Both the position numbers and the translations under genes were made by a program. A DNA stretch of 63,269 nucleotides from DASUGC01 sp035606665 (lineage in GTDB: Bacteria > Acidobacteriota > Vicinamibacteria > Vicinamibacterales > SCN-69-37): the NCBI GenBank assembly GCA_035606665.1, contig DATNEY010000051.1:1-63269 (forward strand). Direction: 5' to 3'. This document shows, piece by piece, positions 7,163-19,870 of the stretch (within the stretch, counting starts at the first letter, position 1; each line of letters begins with the position of its first letter). The notes beneath the pieces were generated by a model. It saw only the letters and a list, made by a program, of their open reading frames with translations. It ran no database searches and was not told the origin of the DNA.

Positions 7163-9850
7163 ATGTCGAACTTCGCGGCACGGATCGCGGCCGTCGCCGC
7201 AGCGAAACCTGACACGGTCGCCATCGAACAGCTTCACGCCGATGGATCGGTAGACAGCACGACCTACGGCGCGCTCGACGCGTGGTCGAGAGGCGTCGCC
7301 ACCTGGCTTCAGAGCAAAGGCATCGTCCGCGGCGATCGCGTCGCGATTCTCGCGGACAACGGCGCGCCGTGGATCGGCACCTACCTCGGCATCCTTCGCA
7401 TCGGCGCCGTCGCCGTGCCGCTCGATACCGCCTACAAGGCAGCGCAGGTCGCCACGGTCATGGACAACTCCGGCGCCCGGCTGCTGTTCGCCACGGAAAA
7501 GTATCGCGAGCGCTGGCCGGACGCGGTTCTCATCACCGACTTCGGCGGCGCGGAACGTGCGCCGGCCGTGCTCGACGTCGCTCCTGCGGACGCGGCAGTC
7601 ATTCTCTATACCTCGGGGACGACATCAGATCCCAAGGGCGTCGTGCTCACGCACGCCAATCTTGACGCCGAGCGTGAGGGCGCATTCGCGATCGTGCAGG
7701 TCGTCGAGACCGATGCGATTCTCGGCGTGCTGCCGCTGTTTCACGCACTCGCGCAAATGGCGAACCTGCTGCTGCCTCTCGCTGTCGGCGCGCGCGTCGT
7801 CTTTCTCGACACCGTGAGCTCGTCGATGCTCGTCACCGCCCTGTCGGCGCGCGGCATCACCATCTTTGCGTGCGTCCCGCAGTTTTTCTATCTGATTCAC
7901 CAGCGCATCACCGGAGAGGTCAAGAAGCGCGGGGTGATCGCGAGCGTCATGCTGAGAACCGTCGTCTCCGTCAACGTGCGGCTGCGCGACCGGTTCGGCT
8001 GGAATCCTGCGAAGCGGATCTTCGCGCGCGCGCATCGGATGCTTGGCGAGCGCATGCGGCTGTTCGTGACGGGAGGATCGAAGTTCGATCCGGGCATCGC
8101 TCGCGATCTCTACGGGCTCGGCTTCACGATCCTCAACGCGTACGGCCTTACGGAAACATCCGGCGGCGCGACGATCGTCCGGCCGGACGATCGTCTCAAC
8201 GAATCCGTCGGCCAGCCGTTCCCGGGAATTGAGATCCGCATTGCTCCACGCGAAGCGAACGCCGGGTCTACAGACCCGGCCTCCATCGACAGACACGACG
8301 AGGCCGCCGGAGCGGCCGACGAGAACGACGGCGAGGTCTTGATTCGCGGCCCCATCGTCATGCGCGAGTACTTCAACCGCCCCGACGCGACCGCTACGTC
8401 GCTCAGGGACGGATGGCTGCACACCGGCGACCTCGGGCGTCTGGACGCCGACGGCCGGCTCTACATCACGGGCCGCATCAAGGAGATCATCGTCCTCGCG
8501 TCCGGCAAGAACCTGTACCCGGAGGAGATCGAGGCGCACTACCGCCAGTCCGCGTTCATCAAGGAGTTGTGTGTGCTGGGCGTCTCACGCCCGGGCGAGC
8601 CCTCGTCGGAACGGCTGCACGCCGTCATCGTGCCCGACGACGTCGCGATGCGTGAGAAGGGGATCGTCAACCTGAAGGAACTGATCCGGTTCGAGGTCGA
8701 AGGCCTTTCCGTGCAGCTGCCGGCGCACAAGCGAATCCTGAGTTACGACATCTCGCTCGAGCCGCTACCCCGCACGACGACCGGAAAGATCCGGCGCCAC
8801 GAAATCCAGCGGAAGCTTCGCGATCGGGAGTCGTCGGCGACGAGCGTGGATCGCGAGGAATCCGCCGAGGAATCGCAGTGGCGTGCGACCGGCGACCGCG
8901 CCGCGACGATCGAGATCATCGCGCGGCGACTCGACAAGCCGCGCGTGATGCCGGAGGCGAATCTCGAGCTGGACCTGGGCCTGGACTCGATGGAGCGGGT
9001 CGAGCTGTTGACGCTCCTGGAGCAGCGCGCCGGCACCCGCGTCACGGCTGAAATGCGGGCGACGATCTTCACCGTGCGGCAGCTCGTCGAGGCCGTCGAG
9101 GCGGCCCCGCGTTCAGCCGAGGCCGCCGCGAGCGCGGAGGACTCCACGGAGATGCCGTGGGACAAGATCTTCGCGTCGCCCGGTGACCCGGCGCTCGCGG
9201 CCGATCTGGGCCGCAGCCGGCCGTTTGCCGTCGTCGCCAGTTATCTGTTCCTGCGGTTCGCGGGCCTGGTGCTGCGCGTCGCGCCGGGTCTGCGTATTTC
9301 CGGCCGCGAGCACATTCCGCGCGGCGGCGGGTTTCTCATCAGCCCGAATCACCAGTCCTACTTCGATCCGTTCTTTCTCGCGGCCGTCCTCCCCGCGCGA
9401 ACGATCCGGGACATGTTCTACGTCGGTGCGTCCGAGTATTTTGAAACTCCCCTGCTCAGACGCATGGCGCGCGCGGTAAACCTGATTCCCGTCGACCCCG
9501 ACGCGAATCTCGTGCGCGCGATGCAGGCCGGCGCCGCGGGCCTGCGCATGGGCAAGGCGCTGATCCTGTTTCCCGAGGGCGAGCGATCGATCGACGGCAG
9601 CCTGAAGAAATTCCGGAAGGGCGCGTCAATTCTCTCCGCCCATCTCGACGTGCCGATCGTCCCGGTGGCCATGGACGGACTCTTCGAGCTTTGGCCTCGC
9701 GGCCGTTCGTTCAACTGGGGCGCGCTGCTGCCCTGGAGGAACACGGTGCGTATTCAGTTTGGCCCGCCGATCCAGGCGCGCCGTGGCGCATACACTGAGA
9801 GCACGGCGGAGCTGCGTGCCGCCGTGGCCGCGATGTTCGAGAGAATATGA
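7163..9850 (+). CDS. Acyl-AMP ligase / acyl carrier / PlsC acyltransferase fusion
   Basis: Three enzymatic parts are joined in 895 residues. Residues 1-560 are an ANL-superfamily adenylating domain (YTSGTTSDPKG near 149, then YGLTETSGG, TGDLGR and a C-terminal TTGKIRR). Residues about 580-665 are a carrier domain with the phosphopantetheine serine S609 in LGLDSME. Residues about 690-895 are a lysophospholipid-type acyltransferase with the HxxxxD motif at H730/D735 and a FPEGERS motif near 803. The likely role is to activate a fatty acid, load it on the built-in carrier and transfer it to a lysophospholipid or similar acceptor. Domain order resembles an inverted E. coli Aas with an added carrier. 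It may have been extended by a REP insertion at 8261-8280. It starts on the base after the upstream stop. Confidence 0.88.
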   Translation: MSNFAARIAAVAAAKPDTVAIEQLHADGSVDSTTYGALDAWSRGVATWLQSKGIVRGDRVAILADNGAPWIGTYLGILRIGAVAVPLDTAYKAAQVATVMDNSGARLLFATEKYRERWPDAVLITDFGGAERAPAVLDVAPADAAVILYTSGTTSDPKGVVLTHANLDAEREGAFAIVQVVETDAILGVLPLFHALAQMANLLLPLAVGARVVFLDTVSSSMLVTALSARGITIFACVPQFFYLIHQRITGEVKKRGVIASVMLRTVVSVNVRLRDRFGWNPAKRIFARAHRMLGERMRLFVTGGSKFDPGIARDLYGLGFTILNAYGLTETSGGATIVRPDDRLNESVGQPFPGIEIRIAPREANAGSTDPASIDRHDEAAGAADENDGEVLIRGPIVMREYFNRPDATATSLRDGWLHTGDLGRLDADGRLYITGRIKEIIVLASGKNLYPEEIEAHYRQSAFIKELCVLGVSRPGEPSSERLHAVIVPDDVAMREKGIVNLKELIRFEVEGLSVQLPAHKRILSYDISLEPLPRTTTGKIRRHEIQRKLRDRESSATSVDREESAEESQWRATGDRAATIEIIARRLDKPRVMPEANLELDLGLDSMERVELLTLLEQRAGTRVTAEMRATIFTVRQLVEAVEAAPRSAEAAASAEDSTEMPWDKIFASPGDPALAADLGRSRPFAVVASYLFLRFAGLVLRVAPGLRISGREHIPRGGGFLISPNHQSYFDPFFLAAVLPARTIRDMFYVGASEYFETPLLRRMARAVNLIPVDPDANLVRAMQAGAAGLRMGKALILFPEGERSIDGSLKKFRKGASILSAHLDVPIVPVAMDGLFELWPRGRSFNWGALLPWRNTVRIQFGPPIQARRGAYTESTAELRAAVAAMFERI
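8261..8280. repeat. REP-like palindrome inside the ligase fusion gene
   Basis: A perfect inverted repeat GCCGGGTCT-AC-AGACCCGGC sits in frame and encodes part of a loop (NAGSTDPAS). The same element with spacer AA lies at 57295-57314. It adds hydrophilic residues between beta strands of the adenylation domain and causes no frame break. Confidence 0.8.
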
Positions 9851-9923
9851 CCTCGGGGGTCCTTCCCCATTCACCAAAGACCCCCGAGGTCTTAGCAGGA
9901 ATCACCCAAAGACCCCCGGGGTC
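9849..9923. repeat. REP cluster between ligase fusion and glutamate dehydrogenase
   Basis: Inverted arms GACCTCGGGGGTC (9849-9861) and GACCCCCGAGGTC (9879-9891) are followed by a third, self-complementary GACCCCCGGGGTC (9911-9923). The first arm overlaps the TGA of the upstream gene. The arm core GACCTCGGGxGTC is shared with elements at 23601 and 37982. Confidence 0.85.
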
Positions 9924-9936
9924 GTATCAGGAATCT

Positions 9937-11346
9937 ATGTCCGTCAGCATGTTCGACGCCGTCAACATCTACTTCGATCGCGCGGCCGTGGGCAGCGCGT
10001 TCCCGCCGGGCCTGCTCAACATCATGAAGGCCTGCAACAGCGTCTACCGCTTCACCTTTCCGTTCAGGAAGGCGGACGGATCGCTGCAGAACATCAACGC
10101 GTGGCGCGTCGAGCACAGCCACCACAAGATGCCGACGAAGGGCGGCATCCGCTACGCCGAGTTCGTGGACGAGGAGGAAGTGAAGGCGCTTGCCGCGCTG
10201 ATGACCTACAAGTGCGCCATCGTCGACGTTCCGTTCGGTGGCGCCAAGGGCGCCGTGCAGGTGAATCCGAAGTTGTTCCAGCCGGAGGAGCTCGAGCGCA
10301 TCACGCGCCGCTACACGCACGAGCTCGTGAAGAAGAATTTCATCGGCCCCGGCCTGGACGTCCCGGCGCCCGACTACGGCACCGGCGAGCGCGAGATGGC
10401 GTGGATGGTGGATACCTACATGGCGCTCAATCCGGGCCAGCTCGATGGATTGGGCTGCGTCACCGGCAAGCCCATCACGCAGGGCGGCGTGCGCGGCCGC
10501 AAGGAGGCGACGGGCCGCGGCCTCTACTTTGCGATACGCGAAGCCTGCGGCGTCGGCGAAGACATGCGCGCGATCGGGTTGACGGCAGGCCTCGCAGGCA
10601 AGCGCGTCATCGTCCAGGGACTCGGCAACGTCGGCTATCACGCCGCGAAGTTCTGCCACGAGGGCGGCGCCATCATCGTCGCGCTCGCGGAGTACGAGGG
10701 CGCGATCGCCAACCCGAACGGCCTCGATCCTGACGCTGTGACCGCGCACCGGAAACAGACGACGTCGATCCTGGGTTTCCCAGGCGCGACGGACATCAAA
10801 GAGTCAGCCGCCGCGCTCGAGCTCGACGCGGACATCCTGATTCCCGCGGCGCTCGAGAACGTGCTCACCGCCGCAAACGCCGCGCGTATCAAGGCGAAAA
10901 TCGTTCTCGAAGGCGCGAACGGTCCCACGACGCCGGAAGCGGAGGAGATCTTCAGGCAGCGCGGGATCATGGTGCTGCCGGACATCTACGCGAATGCCGG
11001 CGGCGTCACCGTGTCCTATTTCGAATGGCTGAAGAATCTTTCGCACGTGCGTTTCGGACGCATGCAGAAGCGCCTCGAAGAACGCGACGAGGCGAACTTC
11101 GTACGAGCGATCGAACGATTGACGGGAAAGTCTGTCTCGGAAGACGAACGCAAACTGCTCGTGAGCGGCCCGGGCGAGGAAGATATCGTCAACTCGGGAC
11201 TCGAGGAGACGATGATCGTGGCGTATCACGGCATCCGGGAAGCGCTGAAAAAGGAGCCGGCGCTCGGCGATTTGCGTGCGGCGGCGTTCCGGACGGCCAT
11301 CGAAAAGATCGGCCGCTCCTACCTGGAGCTCGGGGTCTTCCCGTAA
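9937..11346 (+). CDS. Glu/Leu/Phe/Val-family dehydrogenase (glutamate dehydrogenase)
   Basis: This enzyme interconverts glutamate and 2-oxoglutarate plus ammonia with NAD(P), linking carbon and nitrogen metabolism in the cytoplasm. The catalytic lysine K104 lies in PFGGAKGAV, preceded by the KGGIRY substrate-binding segment. The Rossmann domain is marked by VQGLGNVGYHAAKF, and a further conserved stretch is EGANGPTTPEA. With the chosen ATG (9937, CAGGAA upstream) the protein is 469 residues, in the family range. An in-frame ATG at 9847 would add 30 residues encoded by REP DNA and is unlikely. Cofactor preference cannot be read with certainty. Confidence 0.93.
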   Translation: MSVSMFDAVNIYFDRAAVGSAFPPGLLNIMKACNSVYRFTFPFRKADGSLQNINAWRVEHSHHKMPTKGGIRYAEFVDEEEVKALAALMTYKCAIVDVPFGGAKGAVQVNPKLFQPEELERITRRYTHELVKKNFIGPGLDVPAPDYGTGEREMAWMVDTYMALNPGQLDGLGCVTGKPITQGGVRGRKEATGRGLYFAIREACGVGEDMRAIGLTAGLAGKRVIVQGLGNVGYHAAKFCHEGGAIIVALAEYEGAIANPNGLDPDAVTAHRKQTTSILGFPGATDIKESAAALELDADILIPAALENVLTAANAARIKAKIVLEGANGPTTPEAEEIFRQRGIMVLPDIYANAGGVTVSYFEWLKNLSHVRFGRMQKRLEERDEANFVRAIERLTGKSVSEDERKLLVSGPGEEDIVNSGLEETMIVAYHGIREALKKEPALGDLRAAAFRTAIEKIGRSYLELGVFP

Positions 11347-11349
11347 CCC

Positions 11350-11369
11350 GCCGGCCCTGAAGGGCCGGC
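11350..11369. repeat. REP-like palindrome after glutamate dehydrogenase
   Basis: GCCGGCCCT-GA-AGGGCCGGC, followed by CTACGCCTTTT. The stable hairpin just after the stop, with a short T run, could act as a bidirectional terminator between convergent genes. The same family, marked by a flanking CTAC or GTAG, occurs at 42710, 49654 and 56866. Confidence 0.8.
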
Positions 11370-11564
11370 CTACGCCTTTTCCAACTCGTGGCGCGCGGCG
11401 ATCTGCGCACGGCGGCGCCGGCGCGCGAGCTCAGCGTACACGTCACGGCGCAGCAGCCGGAGCGTCGGTCGAACTGCTGTCGGCTGTCGCGGCCGGAATA
11501 CCGGAGCCGGGACGTCGTCGAGCAGATCCAACTGGCGGGCGGAGGTGCCTTCTGTACGGGCCAT
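11370..11564 (-). CDS. Small basic hypothetical protein
   Basis: A 64-residue open frame preceded by a strong AAGGAGAG 6 nt before its ATG, which is the main reason to accept it. The product is Arg-rich, with a helical C-terminal half (LRRDVYAELARRRRRAQIAARHELEKA-like), and could bind nucleic acid. It has no recognised domain. Its TAG stop is provided by the CTAC flank of the neighbouring REP element, so its original end may have differed. It diverges from the WYL regulator, with a perfect palindrome between them. Confidence 0.5.
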   Translation of the reverse strand: MARTEGTSARQLDLLDDVPAPVFRPRQPTAVRPTLRLLRRDVYAELARRRRRAQIAARHELEKA

Positions 11565-11599
11565 CTGTGCTCTCCTTACCTGCCTAGGCTATGCAAAGC

Positions 11600-11620
11600 G
11601 TGTGACAAACAAGGTCACAC
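11600..11620. promoter_or_regulatory. Inverted-repeat operator candidate
   Basis: GTGTGAC-7 nt-GTCACAC is a perfect dyad between a small minus-strand gene and the WYL regulator that it probably serves. It is 85 nt upstream of the chosen regulator start and 36 nt upstream of the small gene's start. Autoregulation by the WYL protein is the simplest reading but is inferred only. Confidence 0.5.
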
Positions 11621-11704
11621 AACGGTTTGACGGTTTTGAGGGCCCTCGGGGTTTCCCTGTCGGTCATCCGACCTTTCTTCCGGTCGTACAATCGGCCTTC
11701 CGAC

Positions 11705-12724
11705 ATGAGGAACGCTGAAGTCATCAGGCAGTGGCAGGTCCTCAAGAGCATTGAGGCCAGCCGGACCGGGGTCACCATCCATGATCTGGCGCGCCAGGCG
11801 GGCGTCACGACCAGGACCATACGCCGCGACCTGCAAGCCCTTCAGGAAGCTGGGTTTGCCGTCTTCGACGAGGGCGAGGAGAACGAAACGAAACGGTGGA
11901 AGCTCGAGGCCCAGCCCTTCCGGACCCTTCAGGACGGTCTCTCGGTCTCCGACGTCGCCTCTCTCTATTTGAGCAGGGCGCTGGTCGAAGCGATGCCGGG
12001 TTGGCCGCTGGCTGCCGAACTGAAGGAAGCGTTTACCAAGATTGAGCGCAGTCTGAACGATCGGATGCGGGAGTTCCTTGGGACCCTCCCCCAGGTCCTC
12101 TCGGCAAAAGCCGGCCCGGGCAGCGGCATTCCCGGCGGCGAGCTTGTCGATGTCACCCGCCGGTTGCTCGAAGCAACCCGGTCGCGCCGCATCGTCTCGA
12201 TGCGGTACTTCTCCGCGAGCCGGAATCAATCGAAGCAATACGAGGTGCATCCGTACCGGCTTGCGCTCGCTACCGGCGGTGTCTACCTCATTGCGTGGGT
12301 GCCGGCGTACGAAGAATTCCGGACGTTCGCCGCGGGCCGGATCGAGCGCCTCACGGTGCAGGAGGAGACGTTCAGGCGGAATCGCGAGCTGCCGGACAAC
12401 CTGTTTTCCTCGTCGCTGGGCGTGTTCTGGGGGGAGCCCGAACGCATCGTGCTCGAGTTCGACGCAGCCGTTGCACCGTTTGTCCGCGGACGGGTCTGGC
12501 ACGAGTCCCAAACGGTTACCGAGCTTCCGGATGGGCGGTTGAACGTCGCGCTCGACGTCTCCAATGACTGGGCTCTCAGGAGCTGGATCCTGGGATTTGG
12601 CGCCGGCGTTCGCGTGCTCGAGCCGGCGCACCTGGCGGCCTCGGTCGCCGACGAGCTTGGCCGGGCGGCGGCGCGCTACGCGAGTGAAGCCGGTGCCAAT
12701 CGGCCCGTGGCGCGCGTAAGATAG
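11705..12724 (+). CDS. HTH/WYL-domain transcriptional regulator
   Basis: A YafY/PafC-type regulator of 339 residues. Residues about 1-60 form a winged HTH (LARQAGVTTRTIRRDLQAL is the recognition region). Residues about 130-320 hold the WYL ligand-sensing domain and its C-terminal extension (YEVHPYRLALATGGVYLIAWV). WYL regulators often respond to nucleic acids or small ligands and frequently control defence or DNA-damage genes; the target here is unknown. The ATG at 11705 was chosen over one at 11627 because it directly precedes the HTH. The dyad at 11600-11620 may be its operator. Confidence 0.85.
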   Translation: MRNAEVIRQWQVLKSIEASRTGVTIHDLARQAGVTTRTIRRDLQALQEAGFAVFDEGEENETKRWKLEAQPFRTLQDGLSVSDVASLYLSRALVEAMPGWPLAAELKEAFTKIERSLNDRMREFLGTLPQVLSAKAGPGSGIPGGELVDVTRRLLEATRSRRIVSMRYFSASRNQSKQYEVHPYRLALATGGVYLIAWVPAYEEFRTFAAGRIERLTVQEETFRRNRELPDNLFSSSLGVFWGEPERIVLEFDAAVAPFVRGRVWHESQTVTELPDGRLNVALDVSNDWALRSWILGFGAGVRVLEPAHLAASVADELGRAAARYASEAGANRPVARVR

Positions 12725-12741
12725 CGATCTGGGGTTCAACC

Positions 12742-13986
12742 ATGCTGCGTGAGCCTTTCCGCTGGACGGCGGCTGCTGTCGTCGTCTCGGGCGCGGCGCT
12801 GCTTCTCCATACCTACGAGCCGGCGCTCCGGGCCCAGCAGGCCGGACAGGTTCCGGTGTTCACGTCGCGCGTCGAGCTCGTGCGCGTGGACGTGCAGGTC
12901 GTCGAACGCAGCGGCAGTCCCGTGGTCGGGCTTGGCCTGGATGACTTTCAGGCGTGGCTCGACGGCCGGCCCCGCCGCGTCGTTTCCGCCGAGCTCGTGA
13001 ACTTCACCTACGAAAAGCCCTCGTCCGTTGATGGACCGATGCGGACGCCGGGCACGGTGCCGGAAGACGCGCGCGTCTTCATCCTCGCGGTCGATCAGAT
13101 GGGTTTGTCTGCCGCCGCGATGATGCCCGTCCGCGAATCCGTCAAGAAGTTTCTTGGACAGCTTCGAGCGCAGGACATGATCGCGCTGTACGAGTTTCCG
13201 TACCGCGCCCCGAAGCTGGACATCACGCACGACCACAGAGCGGTGGGCCGGGCGGTGGACGGGATCCTCGGCATGCGCGAGTCCAACATGGGCTCGTTCA
13301 GCCTGTCGCCGTCCGAGATCTCCGACATCACAGCCAACGACACCGAGACGACGAACAAGGTCATCTCGCGTGAATGCCCATCGGCAGCCGATCCACTCTG
13401 CCCGGACATGGTGCGCATGGAGGCGCACGGCCTCGCCAACCATCTCGAGGGCGAGGCCGCGCAGCGCATGAACGATCTCATTCGTCTCGCGCAGAGCCTG
13501 GGTTACATCCAGGGACGCAAGACGATCGTGCTGGTGAGCGGCGGGCTCATCGCCAGCACACGGCCGGGCGGCCGTCCGGACGTGCGCACGATGATGCAGC
13601 GCGTCGGAGACGACATTGCGAACGCGCAGGCGAACCTCTACGTTCTGCACCTCGACACCGCGTTCAGCGACGCGTACTCAGCGCTCGCGAAGCCGTCGTT
13701 CCGGCCCGCGGATCGCTTCGAGAGCGTGATGGCCGATCGCATGATTCTCACGTCAGGCCTCGAGCAGCTGGCGGGCCGCGCGGGCGGCGCGCTGTTTTCC
13801 GTCGAGGCCGGCACGCCCGACTACGTGCTCGCGCGCGTGCTGCGGGAAACGGAGTCCTACTACGTACTCGGCGTTGAACCGTCCGACGACGATCGGGACG
13901 GCAAACCGCACTACATCAGAGTCGAGACGACCGCGAAGAACGTGACCGTGCGCAGCCGGGTACAGGTCCACATACCAAAGAAGTAG
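12742..13986 (+). CDS. Exported VWFA-related (acidobacterial family) protein
   Basis: The 414-residue product has a signal peptide (about residues 1-33, ending LRAQQ) and the layout of the acidobacterial VWFA-related family (TIGR03436): an N-terminal beta domain (VELVRVDVQVVERSGSPVVGL), a von Willebrand A fold, and a C-terminal beta sandwich ending YYVLGVEPS and RVQVHIPKK. The metal-binding DxSxS motif is not intact: the first strand reads AVDQMGLSA. The family is expanded in Acidobacteriota and is thought to be secreted or surface-exposed; no function is established. It lies 17 nt after the WYL gene and may share its transcript. Confidence 0.85.
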   Translation: MLREPFRWTAAAVVVSGAALLLHTYEPALRAQQAGQVPVFTSRVELVRVDVQVVERSGSPVVGLGLDDFQAWLDGRPRRVVSAELVNFTYEKPSSVDGPMRTPGTVPEDARVFILAVDQMGLSAAAMMPVRESVKKFLGQLRAQDMIALYEFPYRAPKLDITHDHRAVGRAVDGILGMRESNMGSFSLSPSEISDITANDTETTNKVISRECPSAADPLCPDMVRMEAHGLANHLEGEAAQRMNDLIRLAQSLGYIQGRKTIVLVSGGLIASTRPGGRPDVRTMMQRVGDDIANAQANLYVLHLDTAFSDAYSALAKPSFRPADRFESVMADRMILTSGLEQLAGRAGGALFSVEAGTPDYVLARVLRETESYYVLGVEPSDDDRDGKPHYIRVETTAKNVTVRSRVQVHIPKK

Positions 13987-14002
13987 GACGGCCTGCGTAG
14001 AT

Positions 14003-17206
<3,204 letters not shown>

Positions 17207-17287
17207 CGGCGAACAGTACAACAACCTTTCCAAGTAAGCCCCCGTCTAACGCAGACGACCGCAACTTCCAATGCGGTTTTCAATCTC

Positions 17288-19861
17288 ATGAGGTCTGTGG
17301 GAATGCGACGGTTGTGTACTGCGGGACTGTTGATGGTGGCGGTGTTGCTCGCCGGCCCGGCAGTTCGCGCCAATGATCCGAGCCGCTCCATCGCGGCCGT
17401 GGCGATTGCCACGCCCGCTGAATCCGTCAAGCTCGACGGCGAGTTGTCCGACGCAGTGTGGGCGAAGGCCACGCCGGTAACCGAGTTCCTGCAGCGCGAC
17501 CCGAAGGAAGGCGCTGCTCCAACCCATCCGACGGAAGTGCGCGTCGCGTTCGACGGCGACGCGATCTACGTCGCCGTGCGCGCCGCTGAGCCCGACAAGG
17601 ATCGCCTCGTCGGCATGCTCACGCGGCGTGACGAGAGCTCGCCCTCGGACTGGGTTCGTATCGCGTTCGATTCGTATCGCGACAAGCGGACGGCGTACGA
17701 GTTCGCGGTGAACGTTGCCGGCGTCAAGCAGGACCGTTATTGGTTCGCAGACACCAACAGCGATACCGGATGGGACGCGGTGTGGGACGTTTCCGTGCAT
17801 CGCGGTGCCGGCTTCTGGTCCGCCGAGTTCAAGATCCCCTTCTCGCAGTTGCGCTTCGATCCAACCGCCGCCGGCGGCATGTTTGGATTTGCCGTGATGC
17901 GGACCATTGCCCACGAAAACGAAACGTCGACGTGGCCGCTGCTCGCGCGCAGCGCCAGCGGTTACGTGTCGTCGTTCGGCGAGCTCACGGGTCTCACTTT
18001 TCCCAAGACTCCGAAGAAGCTCGAGCTGCTGCCGTACGCGTCGTCCAGCCTCTCGTCCAAGCCGCTCGCGCCGGGCAATCCGCTCGCAAAGTCGCCGGCG
18101 GCCGATGCGGCCGGTGGCCTGGACCTCAAGTACAGGATGGGCAGTCTGCAGCTGACCGGAACGATGAACCCGGATTTCGGCCAGGTCGAGGCGGACCCGG
18201 CGGTCGTCAACCTCGGTGCGTTCGAGACGTTCTTTGCGGAGCGCCGTCCGTTCTTCGTCGAGGGCTCCGGCAACTTCTCGTTCAACATCGACTGCAATGA
18301 CGGTCAGTGCACCGGCCTCTTCTATTCACGGCGGATCGGGCGCTCTCCCCAGCGCTTCGCGTCGGCGCCGGCCGGCGGATTCGCCGTTCAGCCCACGAAT
18401 TCGACGATCGCCGGCGCAGCCAAACTGACCGGACGCGTCGGCCGCTATTCGGTCGGCGTGCTGCAGGCCGTCACGACCCGTGAGAACGCGCGCCTCACCG
18501 GCGGCGCGGGCCTGCCGATCTCGGAGTCCCCGGTCGAGCCGGCGACAAGCTACACCGTCGGCCGGGCCAGCCGCGAATTCGCCAACCAGTCGCGGCTTTC
18601 GTTCGCGATGACCAACACCAGCCGCGGTCTGCCGTCGGAACTGACGTTCCTCGCGCGCAACGCGGTCACGGGCGGCGTCGAGGGCGACTGGCGCCTGAAG
18701 CGCAGCAAGTACAGCCTCAATGGATGGTGGGCCGCGAGCCGCGTGGCGGGATCGACGTCGGCGATCGATCGCCTGCAGCGCAGCAACGTGCACAGCTTCC
18801 AGCAGCCGGACGCGACGCATCTGACCTACGACCCGCTGCGAACGTCGCTCAGCGGACATGCCGGCGCGATCAACTTCAACAAGATCAGCGGCCAGATGAC
18901 GCGCTTCAACTTTTACGCGGGCTACAAGTCGGCGGGATTCGACATCAACGACCTGGGTTTCCAGCAGCGCGCCGACGAGGTGTCGCAGAGTACCTGGTTC
19001 CAGGTCCGCAGTGACAAGCCGACGCGGTTCTTCCGCAATCGGAACATCAACTTCAATCAGTGGTCGGGCTGGAACACCGGCGGGCAGATGCGCTACTACG
19101 GCATCAACATCAACTCGCACTACGTGCTCGTCAACAACTGGTCCATGGGCGGCGGATTCAACCTGAACTACAACGGCCTGCAGGACCGAATCACCCGCGG
19201 CGGTCCGAGCGTGCGTGGCAACAACAACGTCAGCGGCTGGACGTACCTCAATACCGACAACCGGAAGTTCGCATCGCTCAGCCTGAGCTGGTCGGGATTC
19301 CAGGACAAGTTCGATTCTCACGGCTGGGACTTCAGCCCGTCGATCGTCCTGCGGCCGAGCCGGGCGCTGTCGGTGTCGGGCGGTTTCGGCGTGAGCCGGA
19401 ACAACTCCGATTCGCAGTGGATCACCAACACAACCCTGGACGGGCGCACGCGCTATGTGTTCGGGCACATCGACCAGACCACCTGGCGCCTGAATGCGCG
19501 CGTCAACTACACGCTCTCGCCGACGCTATCGCTGCAGATGTACGCGCAGCCGTTCGTCTCGGCCGGCGACTATACGAAGTTCAAGGAACTCGTCGACGGC
19601 CGCGCGAAAGCGTACGCCGCGCGGTATGCGCCCTTCGCCTACACGGGCCAGCCCGACTTCAACGTCCGATCGTTCCGAACGACCAATGTGCTCCGCTGGG
19701 AGTACCGGCCAGGCTCGGCAATGTTCGTGGTCTGGCAGCAGGGCCGCGAGGACTTCGCGCCAACCGGCCAGTTCGACTTCAGCCGCGACTTCGGCCGCAC
19801 GTTTGACGCACCGGCGACGAACCTGTTCCTCATCAAGTTCAGTCATTGGTTCAACCTCTGA
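17288..19861 (+). CDS. CBM9-like/DUF5916 outer-membrane-type protein
   Basis: An 857-residue exported protein with a signal peptide, a CBM9-like beta-sandwich at about residues 45-220 (VKLDGELSDAVWAKATPVTEF is the typical opening), and a long C-terminal DUF5916 region rich in alternating aromatic beta strands, ending in SHWFNL, an outer-membrane-type terminal Phe motif. It is probably a surface beta-barrel with a periplasmic binding domain. Its ligand is unknown; carbohydrate is only suggested by the fold. An alternative ATG lies at 17303. The gene diverges from the S41 peptidase with about 80 nt between them. Confidence 0.85.
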   Translation: MRSVGMRRLCTAGLLMVAVLLAGPAVRANDPSRSIAAVAIATPAESVKLDGELSDAVWAKATPVTEFLQRDPKEGAAPTHPTEVRVAFDGDAIYVAVRAAEPDKDRLVGMLTRRDESSPSDWVRIAFDSYRDKRTAYEFAVNVAGVKQDRYWFADTNSDTGWDAVWDVSVHRGAGFWSAEFKIPFSQLRFDPTAAGGMFGFAVMRTIAHENETSTWPLLARSASGYVSSFGELTGLTFPKTPKKLELLPYASSSLSSKPLAPGNPLAKSPAADAAGGLDLKYRMGSLQLTGTMNPDFGQVEADPAVVNLGAFETFFAERRPFFVEGSGNFSFNIDCNDGQCTGLFYSRRIGRSPQRFASAPAGGFAVQPTNSTIAGAAKLTGRVGRYSVGVLQAVTTRENARLTGGAGLPISESPVEPATSYTVGRASREFANQSRLSFAMTNTSRGLPSELTFLARNAVTGGVEGDWRLKRSKYSLNGWWAASRVAGSTSAIDRLQRSNVHSFQQPDATHLTYDPLRTSLSGHAGAINFNKISGQMTRFNFYAGYKSAGFDINDLGFQQRADEVSQSTWFQVRSDKPTRFFRNRNINFNQWSGWNTGGQMRYYGININSHYVLVNNWSMGGGFNLNYNGLQDRITRGGPSVRGNNNVSGWTYLNTDNRKFASLSLSWSGFQDKFDSHGWDFSPSIVLRPSRALSVSGGFGVSRNNSDSQWITNTTLDGRTRYVFGHIDQTTWRLNARVNYTLSPTLSLQMYAQPFVSAGDYTKFKELVDGRAKAYAARYAPFAYTGQPDFNVRSFRTTNVLRWEYRPGSAMFVVWQQGREDFAPTGQFDFSRDFGRTFDAPATNLFLIKFSHWFNL

Positions 19862-19870
19862 GCGCGCTGA

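Noticed and set aside
11600..11620. CRP/FNR binding site
   Set aside because: The half-sites resemble TGTGA/TCACA but are spaced by 9 rather than 6 bases.
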